Positions 5,477-6,526 of a stretch of 6,526 nt of DNA are shown piece by piece (position 1 is the stretch's first letter; each line of letters starts with the position of its first letter). The stretch is taken from assembly GCA_017407365.1 (NCBI GenBank), contig JAFQWR010000253.1, positions 1 to 6,526 of the forward strand, written 5' to 3'. Under the pieces are notes generated by a model. It did not search any database, was not told where the DNA came from, and worked only from the letters and a program-made list of their open reading frames with translations. Position numbers and translations under genes: made by a program. Origin of the DNA: Clostridia bacterium. Lineage in GTDB: Bacteria; Bacillota; Clostridia; Christensenellales; HGM11417.

Positions 5477-6526
5477 TTAACGGTATTCGTGCTGGAAGCG
5501 CTCTACGTTTGCAAGCCAGACCGCAGCATTTTTTACGTAACGGTCGGTACCTGCTTTATCCCAGCTGTGGAACAGTCTGGTAAAGCCGCCGTCGATGAGG
5601 CAACGGCATCCGCCCGCATCTACAAAGGCAGATACAACACCGCCCTGCGAATCGTATGTAAGGGGCTTAACGGTGCCGTTTTCGCTGATATTACCCTTTA
5701 CCGTAGAAATAGTGATACCCTCGTAGAAATTCTGAATACCGGTAGAAAGCAGGTGACCGCGAAGCACACCGGGCTTACCCACGCCTGCACTTACGCCAAT
5801 GATCTGATCGCCATAGTAGTCACCGTCCATGGTAACACCAAACAGACGGGAGGAAATCTCGTTGACATCCTTAAAGAAGGGAGTGTTATCCGCCCACAGG
5901 TAAAGACCTCTGCCCGAGCGATAGAAATCACAAATTACCCTGTAATGCTCCTCTGTCAGCTTTTTGTCGCGGTCGGCAATCAGCCAGAACTGACAAGCAT
6001 CGGTCAGCTTAGATTTAAGAACGGACGCGGAAGATACAGCACTGCTTCTTTCGTCGTTAAAGTCAACGACAAAGCCCTTCTGCTTTAAGGCACTTGTAAC
6101 GTTACGGCAGGAGGTCTGTCCGTTTTCATGCTCACAGCAAAGCCATAAAATAACCACCTTTTTGCCGTGGAATGCACCGTCTCTGCCAAGGTCTGCCTGA
6201 CTGCCAAGCGCATTACCGAAGCGGTCCTTTGCGCCTGCGATATCGTTCTGACCGGCAAAATCGCCGTATTGCGAGGACTTAATGCCGGAAACAGAGAAGT
6301 CCAATTCAAGCTGATCGCAGGTCTGGCAGTATTCACCCACACAGCCCTTGCAAAGCTTAACGCCGTGAGAGCAACCACCCTGTGCCATATTGCCACATTT
6401 GGGGCAAGCGGATTTTGCCTTTAAGGTGGGAAGGTACGCCTGAGAATCGAACTCTCTGCCAAACAGCTCGTAGTAGCCTACGATTTTGCCGTCGTAATCT
6501 CCCGTTTTTTCTACCTGAAAGCCAAC
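5477..6526 (-). CDS. Cys-rich (zinc-binding) protein with amidotransferase-like alpha/beta domain, C-terminal part (cut by right edge)
   Basis: The frame is open from the right edge to TAA 5479-5477: 349 residues of a longer protein. An internal Met at 6388 is not the start, because it would split the cysteine cluster. Window residues 41-70 hold CxxC (41, 44), C52 with H54, CxxC (59, 62) and CxxC (67, 70), enough for two zinc sites. A low-complexity Gly/Asp/Ser stretch follows (about 78-118). From KVVILWLC (about 122) an alpha/beta domain reads like class I amidotransferase-like folds of the GIFT/ThuA sort: QFWLIADRD, then a helix, GRGLYLWADNTPFFKDVNEIS, HLLSTGI..FYEGITIS, and a late LIDGGFTRL before the C-terminal helix. 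No nucleophile-elbow Cys was recognised, so catalysis is doubtful. There is no transmembrane segment in this part. I do not recognise a named family; the fold call is by resemblance only. A terminator lies 36 bases beyond the stop. Confidence 0.7.
   Translation of the reverse strand, partial: VGFQVEKTGDYDGKIVGYYELFGREFDSQAYLPTLKAKSACPKCGNMAQGGCSHGVKLCKGCVGEYCQTCDQLELDFSVSGIKSSQYGDFAGQNDIAGAKDRFGNALGSQADLGRDGAFHGKKVVILWLCCEHENGQTSCRNVTSALKQKGFVVDFNDERSSAVSSASVLKSKLTDACQFWLIADRDKKLTEEHYRVICDFYRSGRGLYLWADNTPFFKDVNEISSRLFGVTMDGDYYGDQIIGVSAGVGKPGVLRGHLLSTGIQNFYEGITISTVKGNISENGTVKPLTYDSQGGVVSAFVDAGGCRCLIDGGFTRLFHSWDKAGTDRYVKNAAVWLANVERFQHEYR

Noticed and set aside
5489..6088. 199-codon plus-strand open frame
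   Set aside because: It lies opposite the minus-strand frame that stays open for 350 codons with an ordered Cys cluster and fold-like pattern. The plus-strand translation shows no recognisable motif.

Overview
The window looks like a chromosomal piece of an uncultured gut-type Clostridia/Firmicutes bacterium. The basis is Gram-positive-style Shine-Dalgarno sites (GGAGG, AGGAG), a consensus sigma-A promoter, hairpin-plus-T-run terminators, mid-range base composition by eye, a two-domain IspDF enzyme and a YwaF-type membrane protein. No mobile element, CRISPR array, tRNA or rRNA was seen. The order-level placement is inference.

Layout. (1) Bases 1-1411, minus strand: a two-gene unit read leftwards. 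It holds a membrane-anchored protein resembling an ABC-transporter solute-binding protein (431-1411), then murB for peptidoglycan precursor synthesis (1-434, running off the left edge). The two overlap by 4 bases (ATGA), so they are probably translationally coupled. (2) Bases 1412-1699: a divergent intergenic region. It holds a near-perfect plus-strand promoter (1465-1493) and a roughly 200-base transcribed leader rich in long inverted repeats. (3) Bases 1700-4447, plus strand: a full-length IlvD/Edd-family protein whose iron-sulphur, metal and catalytic positions all look substituted, followed 24 bases later by ispDF of the MEP isoprenoid pathway. (4) Bases 4466-4535: two tandem hairpin terminators between convergent genes; the second can work in both directions. 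(5) Bases 4550-5335, minus: a multi-pass membrane protein of the YwaF/TMEM164 type, its start corrected from an upstream TTG to the ATG at 5335 by a strong Shine-Dalgarno site. (6) Bases 5411-5441: a bidirectional terminator hairpin. (7) Bases 5477-6526, minus: the C-terminal 349 residues of a larger protein with a cysteine-rich, probably zinc-binding segment followed by an alpha/beta domain resembling the glutamine-amidotransferase-like fold; its N-terminus lies beyond the right edge.

How they fit together. MurB and IspDF both feed cell-envelope synthesis: MurB makes UDP-MurNAc, and the MEP pathway supplies the undecaprenyl carrier. The two units are divergently transcribed, so the divergent region is a plausible point of joint control. 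The most unusual items are the IlvD-family protein without its active site, the structured leader in front of it, and the solute-binding-like protein coupled to murB with no transporter genes in view.
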